A stretch of DNA of 64,000 nucleotides from Pseudomonas sp. P5_109 (GCF_034009455.1 NZ_CP125380.1:2459001-2523000); one strand, 5' to 3'; positions 8,176-17,696 are shown, numbered from the stretch's first letter. The notes: generated by a model not told the origin, from the letters alone. Numbers and translations are program-made.

Positions 8176-9947
8176 ACTACCAGGCACCGCTGCGCGATAT
8201 GCGCTTCGTATTGCATGAAATGTTCGATGTCACCGGGCACTGCCAACACCTGGGTCTGGACCTGGACCGCGACACCCTTGACGGCATCCTGGAAGAGGCG
8301 GGGCGCTTCACCGCAGAGGTGATAGCCCCGCTCAACCGCAACAGCGACGAGCAAGGCTGCCAATTGCTCGGCACTGAAGTCAGCACGCCGGATGGCTTTC
8401 GCCAGGCCTATCGTCAATACGTCGACAACGGTTGGGCGAGCATGACCGGGCCGATGGCCTACGGGGGGCAAGGCTTGCCGCAAATGGCGTCGGCCTGTGT
8501 CCACGAGATGTTGATGGCGGCGTCATTGTCGTTTCGAATCTATTCAGGGCTGACCGAAGGCGCGGTCCTGGCGGTGCACCGCCATGGCAGCGAAGCGCTC
8601 AGGCAAACCTGGCTGGGCAAGATGGTCAGTGGCGAATGGACCGGCACCATGTGCCTTACCGAGCCTCAGGCCGGCACCGACCTGGCGTTGCTGCGCACCC
8701 GCGCGCAGCCTCACGCCGACGGCAGCTGTCTCATCACCGGCAGCAAGATTTTCATCAGCGGCGGCGAGCACGACCTGACCGACAACATCATTCATCTGGT
8801 GCTGGCACGCTTGCCCGATGCCCCGGCCGGCGTGAAAGGCATCAGCCTGTTCCTGGTGCCCAAAATCCTCAGCGATGGCCGACGCAACGAGCTCAGCTGT
8901 GGCGCGCTGGAACACAAGATGGGCATCAAGGGCGCATCGACCTGCGTCATGAATTTCGACGGTGCCCAGGGCTGGCTGGTCGGTGAGCCAAACCAGGGCC
9001 TGTCCTGCATGTTCACCATGATGAACGATGCGCGATTCCAGGTCGGGTTGCAGGGATTGGGGATCGCTGAAGCCGCTTTCCAGGGCGGCCTGGCGTACGC
9101 CCGTGAACGCCTGCAGTCACGCTCGCTGGCCGGTGCCGTGGCGCCGGAAAAAGTCGCCGACCCCATCATTGTGCATCCGGATGTGCGGCGCATGCTGCTG
9201 ACCCAGAAGTCCCTCACCGAAGGTTGCCGGATGCTGGGTGCATACACCGCACGACAACTGGATCTGGAACACAGTGCGCCAGAGCCCGAGGATCGTCGCG
9301 CAGCCATTCGCCGCGCTGCGCTACTGATCCCGATCGTCAAAGGCTTCTTCACCGATGTCGGCCAGGAAGTTGCCAGCCTCGGCGTGCAACTGTATGGCGG
9401 CCATGGCTACATTCGCGAATGGGGTATGGAGCAGTTGATGCGTGACAGTCGCATCACCCAGCTCTATGAAGGCACCAATGGCATCCAGGCGCTGGACCTG
9501 GTCCGGCGCAAGCTGATGGGTGATGGCGGTGCCGAATTGCACGCGCTGATCGATGAGCTCGCTCAGCACGTCGATGCGGCTGCCCATCAAACCCGGTTGC
9601 AGGACATGGCGGCTGCAGTCCGTCAGCGCCTGGAAGAATGGCGGGAGTTGGCCAAGACCCTCATCGAGGCCTGCCAGCGGGATCCGCAGGAAATCGGTGG
9701 GGCCTCGGCGGATTTCCTGGCGTATTCGGCTTACGTCCTCCTGGCCGGGCTCTGGCTGCAGGCAGCGGTTCGAGCAAATGAAACCCTGGTGAAAGGGACC
9801 GGTGAAAGCGCCTTCTATCAAGCCAAGCTGCAGACCGCTGACTTCTACTGGCGGCGCGTATTACCCCGAGCAAGCGCACACCGGGAGTCACTGCTGGGCG
9901 GTGCAAACTGCCTGATGGCGATGCCGGCGAGCGACTTCAGTTGCTGA
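8172..9947 (+). CDS. Acyl-CoA dehydrogenase (large FadE-like form)
   Basis: The product has 591 residues and is an FAD enzyme that introduces the alpha-beta double bond into an acyl-CoA. The ATG at 8172 is chosen because it forms an ATGA overlap with the preceding stop and gives the family N-terminus MNYQAPLRDMRFVLHEMF. Recognisable segments are MCLTEPQAGTDL (substrate and FAD contact), the long linker with GGHGYIREWGMEQLMRD, and the FAD/ETF region ending ITQLYEGTNGIQALDL. The extra C-terminal 130 residues are the acyl-CoA dehydrogenase C-terminal domain of this subgroup. It is the second gene of the operon. Confidence 0.94.
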   Translation: MNYQAPLRDMRFVLHEMFDVTGHCQHLGLDLDRDTLDGILEEAGRFTAEVIAPLNRNSDEQGCQLLGTEVSTPDGFRQAYRQYVDNGWASMTGPMAYGGQGLPQMASACVHEMLMAASLSFRIYSGLTEGAVLAVHRHGSEALRQTWLGKMVSGEWTGTMCLTEPQAGTDLALLRTRAQPHADGSCLITGSKIFISGGEHDLTDNIIHLVLARLPDAPAGVKGISLFLVPKILSDGRRNELSCGALEHKMGIKGASTCVMNFDGAQGWLVGEPNQGLSCMFTMMNDARFQVGLQGLGIAEAAFQGGLAYARERLQSRSLAGAVAPEKVADPIIVHPDVRRMLLTQKSLTEGCRMLGAYTARQLDLEHSAPEPEDRRAAIRRAALLIPIVKGFFTDVGQEVASLGVQLYGGHGYIREWGMEQLMRDSRITQLYEGTNGIQALDLVRRKLMGDGGAELHALIDELAQHVDAAAHQTRLQDMAAAVRQRLEEWRELAKTLIEACQRDPQEIGGASADFLAYSAYVLLAGLWLQAAVRANETLVKGTGESAFYQAKLQTADFYWRRVLPRASAHRESLLGGANCLMAMPASDFSC

Positions 9948-9982
9948 TTGCAGACGTATTACAAAAATCAGGAGTCGCTGAC

Positions 9983-11149
9983 ATGCAGCCTTTCAGCTTT
10001 GCCACTACGGCGCAGATTCTCTGCGAAACCGGCGCCGCGCAGCGCCTCGCCAAGCTGTGCGGGGAGCGCGGTGCGCGCCGTGTATTGATCGTCACTGACC
10101 CGGGTATTGCTCGCCTGGGAATGCTCGATGATGTATTGCCGGGTTTCACCGTTGCCGAAATTGCCGTGGCGATATTCAGTGACGTGACCGCAGACCCCGG
10201 CCAGAAGTGTGTGCTGGACGCCGTGAGTCGGGCACGGCAACTCGGTGCTGACCTGATCGTCGGTTTTGGCGGTGGCAGCTCGATGGATGTCGCCAAGCTT
10301 GTCGCGTTGTTGGCGCATCCCCAGTGCACTCAGCCGATCACCGAGTTGTATGGTGTCGACAAAGCCAAGGGCCAGCGCCTGTCGCTGATTCAGGTGCCGA
10401 CGACCGCCGGGACCGGCTCGGAGGTGACGCCCATCGCGATCGTCACGACCGGCGACACCACCAAGATGGGCGTCGTCTCGCCGTTGTTGCTACCGGATCT
10501 CGCCGTGCTCGACGCCGTCTGTACGTTAGGCCTGCCGCCAGCCGTGACGGCGGCGACGGGTATTGATGCCATGGTGCATGCGATCGAGGCTTACACCAGC
10601 AAGCTCAAGCGCAATCCGCTGTCCAGCCTCTTGGCGCGAGAGGCGTTACGGCTTTTGGCCGCCAACCTCGACCAGGCCGTGTACAACGGCAGTAACCTGG
10701 TCGCGCGCCAGGCCATGTTGCTGGGTGCGTGTCTTGCCGGCCAGGCATTCGCGAACGCGCCGGTGGCGGCGGTGCATGCCCTGGCGTATCCGCTGGGTGG
10801 GCACTTCCACATTCCCCACGGGCTGGCGAATTCGCTGGTACTGCCTCATGTATTGCGATTCAACCTGCCCGTAGCGGTGGCGGATTATGCCGAATTGGCG
10901 GTGCCATTACTGGGAGGCAGGCTGCAGGCGGGCGATTGCCAAAGTCTTGCCGAACAATTTGTTTCTGAACTGGCGCAATTGGGGGCTCGCTGCGGCTTGC
11001 CAGTCACGTTGCATGAAGCTGGCGTTCATGAGGGGAGCCTGGTGCAACTGGCCAGGGATGCCATGCAACAGCAACGCCTTTTGATGAACAACCCTCGCGA
11101 AGTCAGCGAAGCCGATGCCTTGGCGATCTATCAGGCTGCCTACAGATGA
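9983..11149 (+). CDS. Iron-containing alcohol dehydrogenase
   Basis: The product has 388 residues and belongs to the group III, metal-dependent alcohol dehydrogenases. The chosen ATG at 9983 follows a CAGGAG and gives MQPFSFATTAQILCETG; an upstream in-frame start at 9941 overlaps the previous gene. The NAD-binding GGGSSMDVAK is at about residues 94-103. The GTGSEVTPIAIV motif and the metal-binding set (Asp then HAIEAY, HALAYPLGGHFHIPHG) are intact. In this operon it probably oxidises the alcohol precursor of the acid or acyl-CoA being degraded, or reduces its semialdehyde. The substrate is not visible. Confidence 0.92.
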   Translation: MQPFSFATTAQILCETGAAQRLAKLCGERGARRVLIVTDPGIARLGMLDDVLPGFTVAEIAVAIFSDVTADPGQKCVLDAVSRARQLGADLIVGFGGGSSMDVAKLVALLAHPQCTQPITELYGVDKAKGQRLSLIQVPTTAGTGSEVTPIAIVTTGDTTKMGVVSPLLLPDLAVLDAVCTLGLPPAVTAATGIDAMVHAIEAYTSKLKRNPLSSLLAREALRLLAANLDQAVYNGSNLVARQAMLLGACLAGQAFANAPVAAVHALAYPLGGHFHIPHGLANSLVLPHVLRFNLPVAVADYAELAVPLLGGRLQAGDCQSLAEQFVSELAQLGARCGLPVTLHEAGVHEGSLVQLARDAMQQQRLLMNNPREVSEADALAIYQAAYR

Positions 11150-11610
11150 CAGACTTCAGGCAGCGCGATAGCTACAGGCACTTCAACACAATCACCACCC
11201 GTTGGCACGACAATGACATCTATGGACATGTGAACAATGTTGTCTATTACGGTTTCTTCGACAGTGCCGTGAACCGCGTGCTGGTCGAGCACGGCGGGCT
11301 GGATATCCATAACGGTCCGATTATCGGCCTCGTGGTCAGTTCCAGTTGCGACTACCACGCTTCGGTCGCTTTCCCGGAGTGTATCGAGGTGGCGCTAGCG
11401 GTGAGCAAACTGGGTAACAGCTCTGTGCACTATCAGCTCGCGGTATTCCGTGAAGGGCAGCCACTGGCCTGTGCGGTCGGGCGGTTCGTGCATGTTTTTG
11501 TCAAGCGACGTGAGCAACGCCCGGTCCCGATACCTGAACGCCTGCGCCGGGTGTTGAGTGAGTTGATGTGTGATTGCCTACCTTCCTCGAACAAGGAACT
11601 TGAATCATGA
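11146..11610 (+). CDS. Acyl-CoA thioesterase, 4-hydroxybenzoyl-CoA thioesterase family
   Basis: The product has 154 residues and is a hot-dog-fold thioesterase. The family signature is seen at residues 18-36: RWHDNDIYGHVNNVVYYGF, with the catalytic Asp in the usual place and the HVNN turn. The gene overlaps the end of the alcohol dehydrogenase gene by ATGA and ends in ATGA-type contact with the thiolase gene, so the operon is tightly coupled. It may free CoA from a dead-end or end-product thioester. Confidence 0.9.
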   Translation: MTDFRQRDSYRHFNTITTRWHDNDIYGHVNNVVYYGFFDSAVNRVLVEHGGLDIHNGPIIGLVVSSSCDYHASVAFPECIEVALAVSKLGNSSVHYQLAVFREGQPLACAVGRFVHVFVKRREQRPVPIPERLRRVLSELMCDCLPSSNKELES

Positions 11611-11911
11611 AAGATGCCGTGATCGTATCCACAGCCCGTACGCCGATCGCCAAGGCGATGCGGGGGGCGTTCAACGATCTCAAGACCCCCAGCATGACGG
11701 CCATCGCCATTCGTACCGCCGTTGAGCGTGCCGGTATCGAGCCGGCGCAGATCGAGGATCTGGTGCTGGGTACGGCGATGCAAAGTGGCACCGCGGCGAT
11801 CAATCCGGCGCGCTTGTCGGCTCTGGCCTCCGGTTTGCCGATGTCGGTGAGCGGTAAGACGATCGACCGCGAGTGCGCATCAGGTCTGATGGCCATTGCC
11901 ATCACGAAGGT
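11607..11911 (+). pseudogene. Acetyl-CoA acetyltransferase (thiolase), truncated
   Basis: About 100 residues of the thiolase N-terminal domain are present, from MKDAVIVSTARTPIAKAMRGAFNDLK to the nucleophile motif IDRECASGLMAIAI. The active-site Cys is there, but the normal continuation stops and the frame enters foreign sequence to a stop at 11,984. An intact thiolase has about 390 residues and needs C-terminal His and Cys residues that are absent, so this cannot be active. The start overlaps the thioesterase stop, so it was the fifth gene of the acyl-CoA operon. The break point is marked by different sequence from about 11,912. Confidence 0.9.
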
Positions 11912-12297
11912 GGTTTTACACACTCTGGGCCGTTTTTTGCCTGTCGCGAAGGACTGCAATCGACCGATTCTGTTGAAAAAGTAGCTCCCCTGTCTGGCTA
12001 GCGGCAAAATCTCTACATTGGCCAGCAGGGAAGCACGCAGCATGATGGGACAGTTATCGAGTGGGCAGCAGCCCCGGGCTGGTTGAGTTTGAACTCGTTC
12101 TTCACAAGATGGCGTAAGCCAGTCAGCAGGTGATGCTGAAGCGACCGAGTGGGCGCCTGTAGTGCCTTGGTGGGATTGGCTCCGATGTTCTGCGCGGTAG
12201 ATACCCGGTCAGCTTGCAGCACCAGTTCCCCCAGCGTCGCGGCGTATTCATAGTGGTTGGCCAGCAACGACAGCAGGTTGCCCCATAGAGTTGGGTA
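11912..12297. mobile_element. Foreign insert or scar between two broken genes
   Basis: About 386 bp separates the truncated thiolase from the headless dehydrogenase. Its left part includes GACTGCAATCGACCGATTCT and a following TGTTGAAAAAG, a kind of sequence I associate with insertion-sequence ends in Pseudomonas, though I cannot confirm it. The minus strand is open from about 12,297 to 12,013 and could encode some 90 residues (LANHYEYAATLGELVLQADR and onward) of no family I recognise. No transposase motif is seen. The simplest reading is a leftover from an insertion followed by deletion. Confidence 0.5.
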
Positions 12298-12873
12298 CCG
12301 GCCTCCGAGTTCACTAAAGATCTACCAGGTCGGGGGCGCTGCGTAGTTGCACACCCTACCAACCCACCTTACTTAGTTCCTCTTGTGGAGCTTTGCCCTG
12401 CGCCGTGGACAGAATCTGAAGTGATGATTCGAGCGCATGAGATCTACACCGCAGCAGGGCAGAGCCCTGTCGTTCTATCCCGAGAGATCCACGGCTTCTT
12501 GTTGAACCGAGTCCAAGCCGCAGTCCTCAACGAATGCTTCAAATTGCATGAGGAAGGCTTTGCTAGCTCTGAGGATATTGATCGGGTACTCAAAGATGGA
12601 CTCGCCCTCCGCTGGTCATTTATGGGCCCCTTCGAAACCATCGATCTCAACGCCCCTGCCGGCGTATCTGACTATGCCAAACGCTACGGTCAGCAAAATC
12701 GCGAAACGATCAATTCCGAAAATGCTTTTGACTGGTCGGAATCAGCAGTCGCCAAAGTACATGACGAGCGCCGCCAAAAACTTGAACTTGAAGGCATTGC
12801 ATTGCGATCCGCTTGGCGTGACCGCCGCCTTATGGCTCTCGCTGCGCACAAGCGTCAAGCACCAAATTCCTGA
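12298..12873 (+). pseudogene. 3-hydroxyacyl-CoA/hydroxyacid dehydrogenase, 5'-truncated
   Basis: From about 12,298 the frame reads PASEFTKDLPGRGRCVVAHP and continues TNPPYLVPLVELCPAPWT. This is the middle of a lambda-crystallin/L-gulonate-type 3-hydroxyacyl-CoA dehydrogenase, with the catalytic AHPxNPP motif. About 190 residues of the C-terminal half remain, including the helical domain with LLNRVQAAVLNECFKL. The N-terminal NAD-binding Rossmann fold is missing and replaced by the foreign insert. An internal ATG at 12,385 is not a credible native start. The gene directly precedes a BKACE gene. That pairing is known for carnitine-like 3-hydroxyacids, so it was probably the oxidising partner that made the beta-keto acid for BKACE. 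Confidence 0.85.
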
Positions 12874-12923
12874 CGGCATCACTTCATCCTGAACACCAAA
12901 ATAAAAGTAACCAGGAGGTCATC

Positions 12924-13850
12924 ATGGCTCGTAAAGTCATCATCACTTGCGCGGTCACCGGCGCAATTCATACACCTTCCATGTCTCGTTACCTGCCGGT
13001 AACACCAGGTCAAATTGCCGAAGCGGCGATTGGTGCCGCTGAGGCTGGCGCCTCAATTGTTCACCTACATGCTCGTAACCCAATTGATGGCAGCCCCTCT
13101 CAGGATCCGGAACTGTTTAAGCAGTTTCTGCCGGCTATCAAAGAGGCTAGCGATGTGGTGATCAACCTGACTACAGGTGGTGCACCGACAATGTCGCTTG
13201 AAGATCGACTTCGTCCAGCACATCAGTTCAAACCGGAAGTGGCCTCGCTGAACATGGGCACGATGAACATGGGTCTTTACCCAATGCTCAATCGGTTTAA
13301 GGAGTTCAAACACGCTTGGGAGGAACCATATCTCGCCGGCAGCCATGACCGCATTTTCAAAAACACATTTACCGACATAGCCCACATCCTCGAGTCATGC
13401 AGTGAGAACGGTACCCGTTTTGAAATCGAATGCTATGACATTGGGCATCTCTACACCGCAGCACATTTCATTGATCGTGGCCTCATCAAACCCCCGTTTT
13501 TGATCCAATCGGTTTTCGGCATTTTGGGCGGTATCGGCGGGCACCCCGAGGACGTCCTGCATATGCGGCGCACAGCTGATCGTCTCTTCGGAGATGACTA
13601 TCAGTGGTCGGTTCTTCCAGCAGGAAAGCAGCAGATGAGCATTGGTGCTCAATCAGCCACGCTTGGAGGACACGTGCGTGTGGGTCTTGAAGACTCGCTT
13701 TGGGACGGGCCGGGCCAATTGGCAAAAAGCAACGCAGATCAAGTCTCGCGTATGCGCAAAATTCTCGAAGGGCTTTCACTTGAAGTGGCGACACCTGCTG
13801 ACGCGAGGGAAATCCTGAAGCTCAAAGGTGGCGATAACGTCAATTTCTAA
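12924..13850 (+). CDS. BKACE family beta-keto acid cleavage enzyme (DUF849)
   Basis: The product has 308 residues. BKACE enzymes are zinc TIM-barrels that transfer the acetyl end of a beta-keto acid to acetyl-CoA, giving acetoacetyl-CoA plus a shortened product. The N-terminus KVIITCAVTGAIHTPSMSRYLP is characteristic. The zinc-binding HLHAR is at residues 47-51, and NLTTGG at about 80-85 is the usual second motif. The start has a strong AGGAGGTC. The gene sits between the broken dehydrogenase and an ACS-family transporter, with a UxaA-type dehydratase after that, so the natural substrate is likely a polar or sugar-derived keto acid. The exact substrate class is not readable by eye. Confidence 0.92.
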   Translation: MARKVIITCAVTGAIHTPSMSRYLPVTPGQIAEAAIGAAEAGASIVHLHARNPIDGSPSQDPELFKQFLPAIKEASDVVINLTTGGAPTMSLEDRLRPAHQFKPEVASLNMGTMNMGLYPMLNRFKEFKHAWEEPYLAGSHDRIFKNTFTDIAHILESCSENGTRFEIECYDIGHLYTAAHFIDRGLIKPPFLIQSVFGILGGIGGHPEDVLHMRRTADRLFGDDYQWSVLPAGKQQMSIGAQSATLGGHVRVGLEDSLWDGPGQLAKSNADQVSRMRKILEGLSLEVATPADAREILKLKGGDNVNF

Positions 13851-13961
13851 GCGCGGGCACTCACCCCCCATAAAGTCTATCTAGAGGATATTTTGATAAT
13901 TAAAGGTCGCGGCACAACACCCGCGCCTTAGCAACTTATCCTCATGAGGAGAAAATGAACC

Positions 13962-15332
13962 ATGTTAGCTACGACCCATACAAAAACACAAAAGGGACAG
14001 TCGCTGAACGCTTTAATGTTTCGCAAACTAATGCCGATGTTAATCTTTGCTTACGTTATAAGCTTTCTAGACAGAACTAACATTTCACTTGCCAAAACAC
14101 ACATGGCAGTAGACTTGGGTATTTCTGCTGCCGCCTACGGTTTTGGCGCGGGGCTCTTCTTCCTTACCTATGCACTGATGGAGGTACCCAGTAACCTGAT
14201 CATGCACCGGGTAGGTGCCCGACTCTGGATCACCAGGATCATGATCACCTGGGGGTTGTTGTCTGCCGGTATGGCCTTCATTACCGATGAGACTACGTTT
14301 TACATTGCCCGCGCGCTACTGGGCGCAGCTGAAGCCGGATTGTTCCCAGGTGTAATGCTCTATTTAACCTATTGGTTTGGTCGTGAGCAAAGGGCACGAG
14401 CCAGTGGCTATTTTCTAATCGGGGTCTGTCTCGCGAACATCATCAGCGGGCCGGTTGGCGGGATGCTGTTAGAGATGGATGGAATCTGGGGTTGGCACGG
14501 CTGGCAGTGGCTGTTCTTCTTGGAGGGAATTCCAGCTGTTCTATTCTCCGTCGTGATTTGGCGCAAGCTTCCGGACGGCCCATCTACGGCAAGTTGGCTA
14601 TCAAAGGAACAAGTCACTGAAGTAGAGCAAGTTCTGAAGAAAGAACATGATGAAGAAATCGCCTCCGGCAATGTAGGTCATTCTTTTAAGGGCGTTCTTA
14701 AAATCCCTCAGATTTGGCTTGCGATCGCGGTGTACTTCCTCCACCAAGTTAGCGTGTATTCGGTGATTTTTTTCTTGCCGGGCATCATTGGAACGTATGG
14801 AGGCTTGTCATCGTTACAAATAGGATTGTTAAACTCAATCCCATGGATCGCAGCAGCACTCGGGGCAGCGTTTCTTCCAAAGTATGCAACTACTCCGAAA
14901 ATTTCACGCAAAATAATGTTCGGTGGGCTGCTTCTGATGTCGGCTGGATTGACCCTCGCGGCCTTTACCACTCCATTGATAGCTCTAATAGGATTCACTC
15001 TTACGGCATCGATGTTTTTCGTTGTTCAGCCTGTGATATTCCTCTTTGCCAGTTCAAGACTGGCGGGAGCAGGTATGGCGGCGGGTCTGGCGTTAGTGAA
15101 TACCTTTGGTATTACTGGTGGTTTCTTCGGCCCTTCACTTCTGGGCTTCGTTGAACAAACTACTGGGAGCACGAAGAATGGGCTCATTATTGTAGCGGCT
15201 CTTTTAACGCTCGCGGCATTCCTGAGTCGGAAGCTACGTCAGGCACAAGAAACGATTACTACAAAAACGCGGGACAACATTGTATTGCCCCAGGCTGCGC
15301 CGTGTATTACTGATAATGCGAGGACAAAATGA
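13962..15332 (+). CDS. MFS transporter, anion:cation symporter (ACS) type
   Basis: The product has 456 residues with about 12 membrane segments. The early region YVISFLDRTNISLAK (about residues 32-46) matches the ACS family D-R-x-N-I-x-x-A motif found in phthalate, hexuronate and tartrate importers. It probably brings in the organic acid degraded by the BKACE and dehydratase genes beside it. Its stop overlaps the next gene's start by ATGA. The A/T-rich codon use compared with the preceding operon suggests a separate origin of this block. Confidence 0.9.
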   Translation: MLATTHTKTQKGQSLNALMFRKLMPMLIFAYVISFLDRTNISLAKTHMAVDLGISAAAYGFGAGLFFLTYALMEVPSNLIMHRVGARLWITRIMITWGLLSAGMAFITDETTFYIARALLGAAEAGLFPGVMLYLTYWFGREQRARASGYFLIGVCLANIISGPVGGMLLEMDGIWGWHGWQWLFFLEGIPAVLFSVVIWRKLPDGPSTASWLSKEQVTEVEQVLKKEHDEEIASGNVGHSFKGVLKIPQIWLAIAVYFLHQVSVYSVIFFLPGIIGTYGGLSSLQIGLLNSIPWIAAALGAAFLPKYATTPKISRKIMFGGLLLMSAGLTLAAFTTPLIALIGFTLTASMFFVVQPVIFLFASSRLAGAGMAAGLALVNTFGITGGFFGPSLLGFVEQTTGSTKNGLIIVAALLTLAAFLSRKLRQAQETITTKTRDNIVLPQAAPCITDNARTK

Positions 15333-16855
15333 AGAGTACATCCCTGGCACTTAAACTACATCCCGACGATAATGTTGCAATCGCACGCGCTTCGGTACTT
15401 CAAGGAACCGTGGTTACGGAGTTCGGTAATATCGTGGTGCTCGCCGATGTGCCCGCAGCGCACAAGTTCGCCCTTGCACACGTAAACCCTGGTGATCCTG
15501 TTGTGCGTTATGGCCAGATTATTGGCTTTGCTACTAAACCCATTGAGCCAGGCGATTACGTGCATACGCACAATCTGGAGATGGCGACGTTCGAGCGAGA
15601 CTACGCGTTCGGCGAGGATGCCAAAGTCGCGTCGCCTGCAGCCTCTCCTGTGACATTCCAAGGTTTCGTCCGCGCTGACGGGCGAGTAGCCACTCGAAAC
15701 TACATTGGTGTAGTGAGCACTGTGAACTGCTCCTCCACTGTTACCAAAATGGTGGTTGAACACTTCTCGCGAAACGGTGTGCTGGATGCTTACCCAAACG
15801 TGGACGGTGTGGTGCCGATCACTCACAGTTTCGGTTGCTGCATAGAGCACAATGGCGAGGGGGTGAACCAACTGCGGCGCACGCTAGGCGGGTTCATCAA
15901 GCACGCCAACTTCGCTGGCGTGGTTGTCATCGGCCTTGGCTGTGAAGCCAATCAGATGGGCGCGCTGTTCATGGCCCAGGGCATCGAGACCGGCAAGCTT
16001 ATCGCTCCCGTGGTCATCCAAGACGTTGGCGGAACCCGCAACGCAGCGGATGCCGCCATTGCCGCCGTGGAATCGATGCTGCCGGTTGCCAACGAGTGCC
16101 GACGCGAGCCGGTCTCGGCGCGGCACCTGACCGTGGCGCTCCAGTGCGGCGGTTCAGACGGATACTCGGGCATCACGGCCAACCCCGCCCTCGGCGTGGC
16201 TGTCGATATGCTCGTAGCGCAAGGTGGAACGGCCATCCTTAGCGAAACGCCGGAGATCTACGGCGCTGAACACCTGCTGACTCGTCGCGCTGCAACCCGT
16301 GAGGTCGGCCAAGGTATTGTCGACCTTATCAAATGGTGGGAAAGCTACGCAGACCGCGAAAAAGGCAGTATTGATAACAACCCCACGCCTGGTAACAAGG
16401 CCGGCGGCCTGACGACCATTCTCGAAAAGTCTCTAGGCGCAGTTGCCAAAAGTGGCTCCTCAGCACTCATGGGCGTTTATCGTTACGCCGAGCCCATTAC
16501 AGTCCGAGGCTTGGTGTTCATGGATGCGCCTGGCTATGACCCGATGGGAGCCACTGGCCAAATCGCCAGCGGCGCAAACCTCGTTGCGTTCACCACCGGA
16601 CGCGGCTCGTGCTTTGGCGCCAAACCTGCTCCTTCGATCAAGCTTGCAACGAATACCAAAATGTACACTCGCATGAAGGATGATATGGACATCAACTGCG
16701 GGGATGTCATGGATGGCGATGCCACCCTTGAATCGAAGGGTAAAGAGATTTTCGACATGCTCATACGCGTGGCTTCTGGGGAAAAATCTAAAAGCGAGGC
16801 GTTGGGCGTCGGCAATGAAGAAACAGTTCCTTGGATGATCGGCGCTCAGATGTAA
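15329..16855 (+). CDS. UxaA family dehydratase (altronate/galactarate dehydratase type)
   Basis: The product has 508 residues. An N-terminal SAF-like domain (about residues 5-95, starting LKLHPDDNVAIARASV) is followed by the large UxaA domain. The latter contains GFVRADGRVATRNYIGVVSTVNC, HSFGCCIEHNGEG and GLGCEAN motifs and the late GRGSCFGAKPAPSIKLATNT. These enzymes remove water from sugar acids such as altronate using a metal. The ATGA overlap with the MFS gene shows an operon. It may dehydrate a sugar acid upstream of the BKACE step. The family is certain; altronate itself is not assured, because no other hexuronate gene is near. Confidence 0.92.
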   Translation: MKSTSLALKLHPDDNVAIARASVLQGTVVTEFGNIVVLADVPAAHKFALAHVNPGDPVVRYGQIIGFATKPIEPGDYVHTHNLEMATFERDYAFGEDAKVASPAASPVTFQGFVRADGRVATRNYIGVVSTVNCSSTVTKMVVEHFSRNGVLDAYPNVDGVVPITHSFGCCIEHNGEGVNQLRRTLGGFIKHANFAGVVVIGLGCEANQMGALFMAQGIETGKLIAPVVIQDVGGTRNAADAAIAAVESMLPVANECRREPVSARHLTVALQCGGSDGYSGITANPALGVAVDMLVAQGGTAILSETPEIYGAEHLLTRRAATREVGQGIVDLIKWWESYADREKGSIDNNPTPGNKAGGLTTILEKSLGAVAKSGSSALMGVYRYAEPITVRGLVFMDAPGYDPMGATGQIASGANLVAFTTGRGSCFGAKPAPSIKLATNTKMYTRMKDDMDINCGDVMDGDATLESKGKEIFDMLIRVASGEKSKSEALGVGNEETVPWMIGAQM

Positions 16856-16870
16856 TGAGCGAACAAAACA

Positions 16871-16899
16871 GGCGTCCTGATATCAGGGCGCCTTTTTTT
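16871..16899. terminator. Intrinsic terminator between the dehydratase and GntR genes
   Basis: The stem GGCGTCCTGA (16871-16880) pairs with TCAGGGCGCC (16883-16892) over 10 bp with one G-U and a tight TA loop, followed by seven T. It ends the plus-strand operon. The opposite strand also has a T-rich tail, so it may serve the convergent GntR gene as well. Confidence 0.9.
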
Positions 16900-16916
16900 A
16901 AACCTTGTTGATGAGG

Positions 16917-17636
16917 TTAATCAACTTCGACAGGCTTGTGCGCATCGGCAACGATCAGCGCCCCTGTATTCAGGATAAACTCGGCAGCACTTTTGATGTC
17001 ATCTTGCAGTGATTCACAGGCGGCAACGGAGTCACCCTTCTTTAAAGCATCAACCATCGCTGCGTGATGACTGGCTTGCACTCGCTGAACCACACGCTCA
17101 GTGCCAGATCGTAGGTCATAGTTGATGATAGGGCCTATTCTCAGCCATAGGGACTCAACTATCTGGAGCAGGATGGGCATGTCCGCCTGATTATAAATTG
17201 CGAAATGCAGTTCTTTGTTCAGCGTAATCAGCCGTGACTCATCGGGAGCGCCTTTTGCAAACTCTGCGCAAAACGCCTCGTGTATCTTTTCAATTTCAGC
17301 CAGCGCCTGCGAATCAACAAGCTCCGCAGCACGAGCTGCAGCTTGCCCCTCCAGATTCAGTCGTATACTGGTGATTTCCCGGAATTGGCTGACCGTCAGT
17401 ACAGGAACGCGAATATATCGATTAGCCGCCATTTCAAGCGCTTGCTCAGCGACCAACCTGTGAACCGCCTCTCGCACTGGCATGACGCTAACACCTAGAG
17501 CGTCCGCGATAGATCTGAGGGACAGCTTTTCCCCAGGCATAACGCGTCCGCTTATCAGCAGATCACGCAGCTGGGCATAAACGTCCGCACTGAGAGTCTG
17601 GCGGATCATGGGCGTTACGAGTGTGGATAGGTTCAT
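16917..17636 (-). CDS. GntR family regulator, FCD subgroup
   Basis: The product has 239 residues. The N-terminal winged HTH (about 15-75) has ADVYAQLRDLLISGRVMPGE and LSLRSIADALGVSVMPVREA. An all-helical FCD effector domain follows, with the metal-binding pattern Asp/Arg-x3-Glu (TSIRLNLEG), HFAIYNQ and late SHHAAMVDAL. FCD regulators usually repress sugar-acid or organic-acid operons and release DNA on binding the substrate. The gene is convergent to the BKACE/dehydratase operon and next to the SDR gene. A TGTGATCAC palindrome lies 52 bp before its start and another before the SDR gene. Confidence 0.94.
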   Translation of the reverse strand: MNLSTLVTPMIRQTLSADVYAQLRDLLISGRVMPGEKLSLRSIADALGVSVMPVREAVHRLVAEQALEMAANRYIRVPVLTVSQFREITSIRLNLEGQAAARAAELVDSQALAEIEKIHEAFCAEFAKGAPDESRLITLNKELHFAIYNQADMPILLQIVESLWLRIGPIINYDLRSGTERVVQRVQASHHAAMVDALKKGDSVAACESLQDDIKSAAEFILNTGALIVADAHKPVEVD

Positions 17637-17687
17637 GGCGAGAATTATAGGCAGGTTCGATCAGCCGGCATAGGAAAATGAGACAAC

Positions 17688-17696
17688 TGTGATCAC
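17688..17696. promoter_or_regulatory. Candidate GntR operator, copy 1
   Basis: TGTGATCAC lies in the gap between the GntR and SDR genes, upstream of the GntR start. It repeats nine of the ten bases of the perfect palindrome before the SDR gene at 18681. Two copies around the same regulator suggest autoregulation and co-regulation of the SDR. Confidence 0.45.

Noticed and set aside
11501..12043. A 180-codon minus-strand frame across the thiolase break
   Set aside because: It is mostly antisense to the thioesterase and thiolase and continues into the foreign scar by chance.
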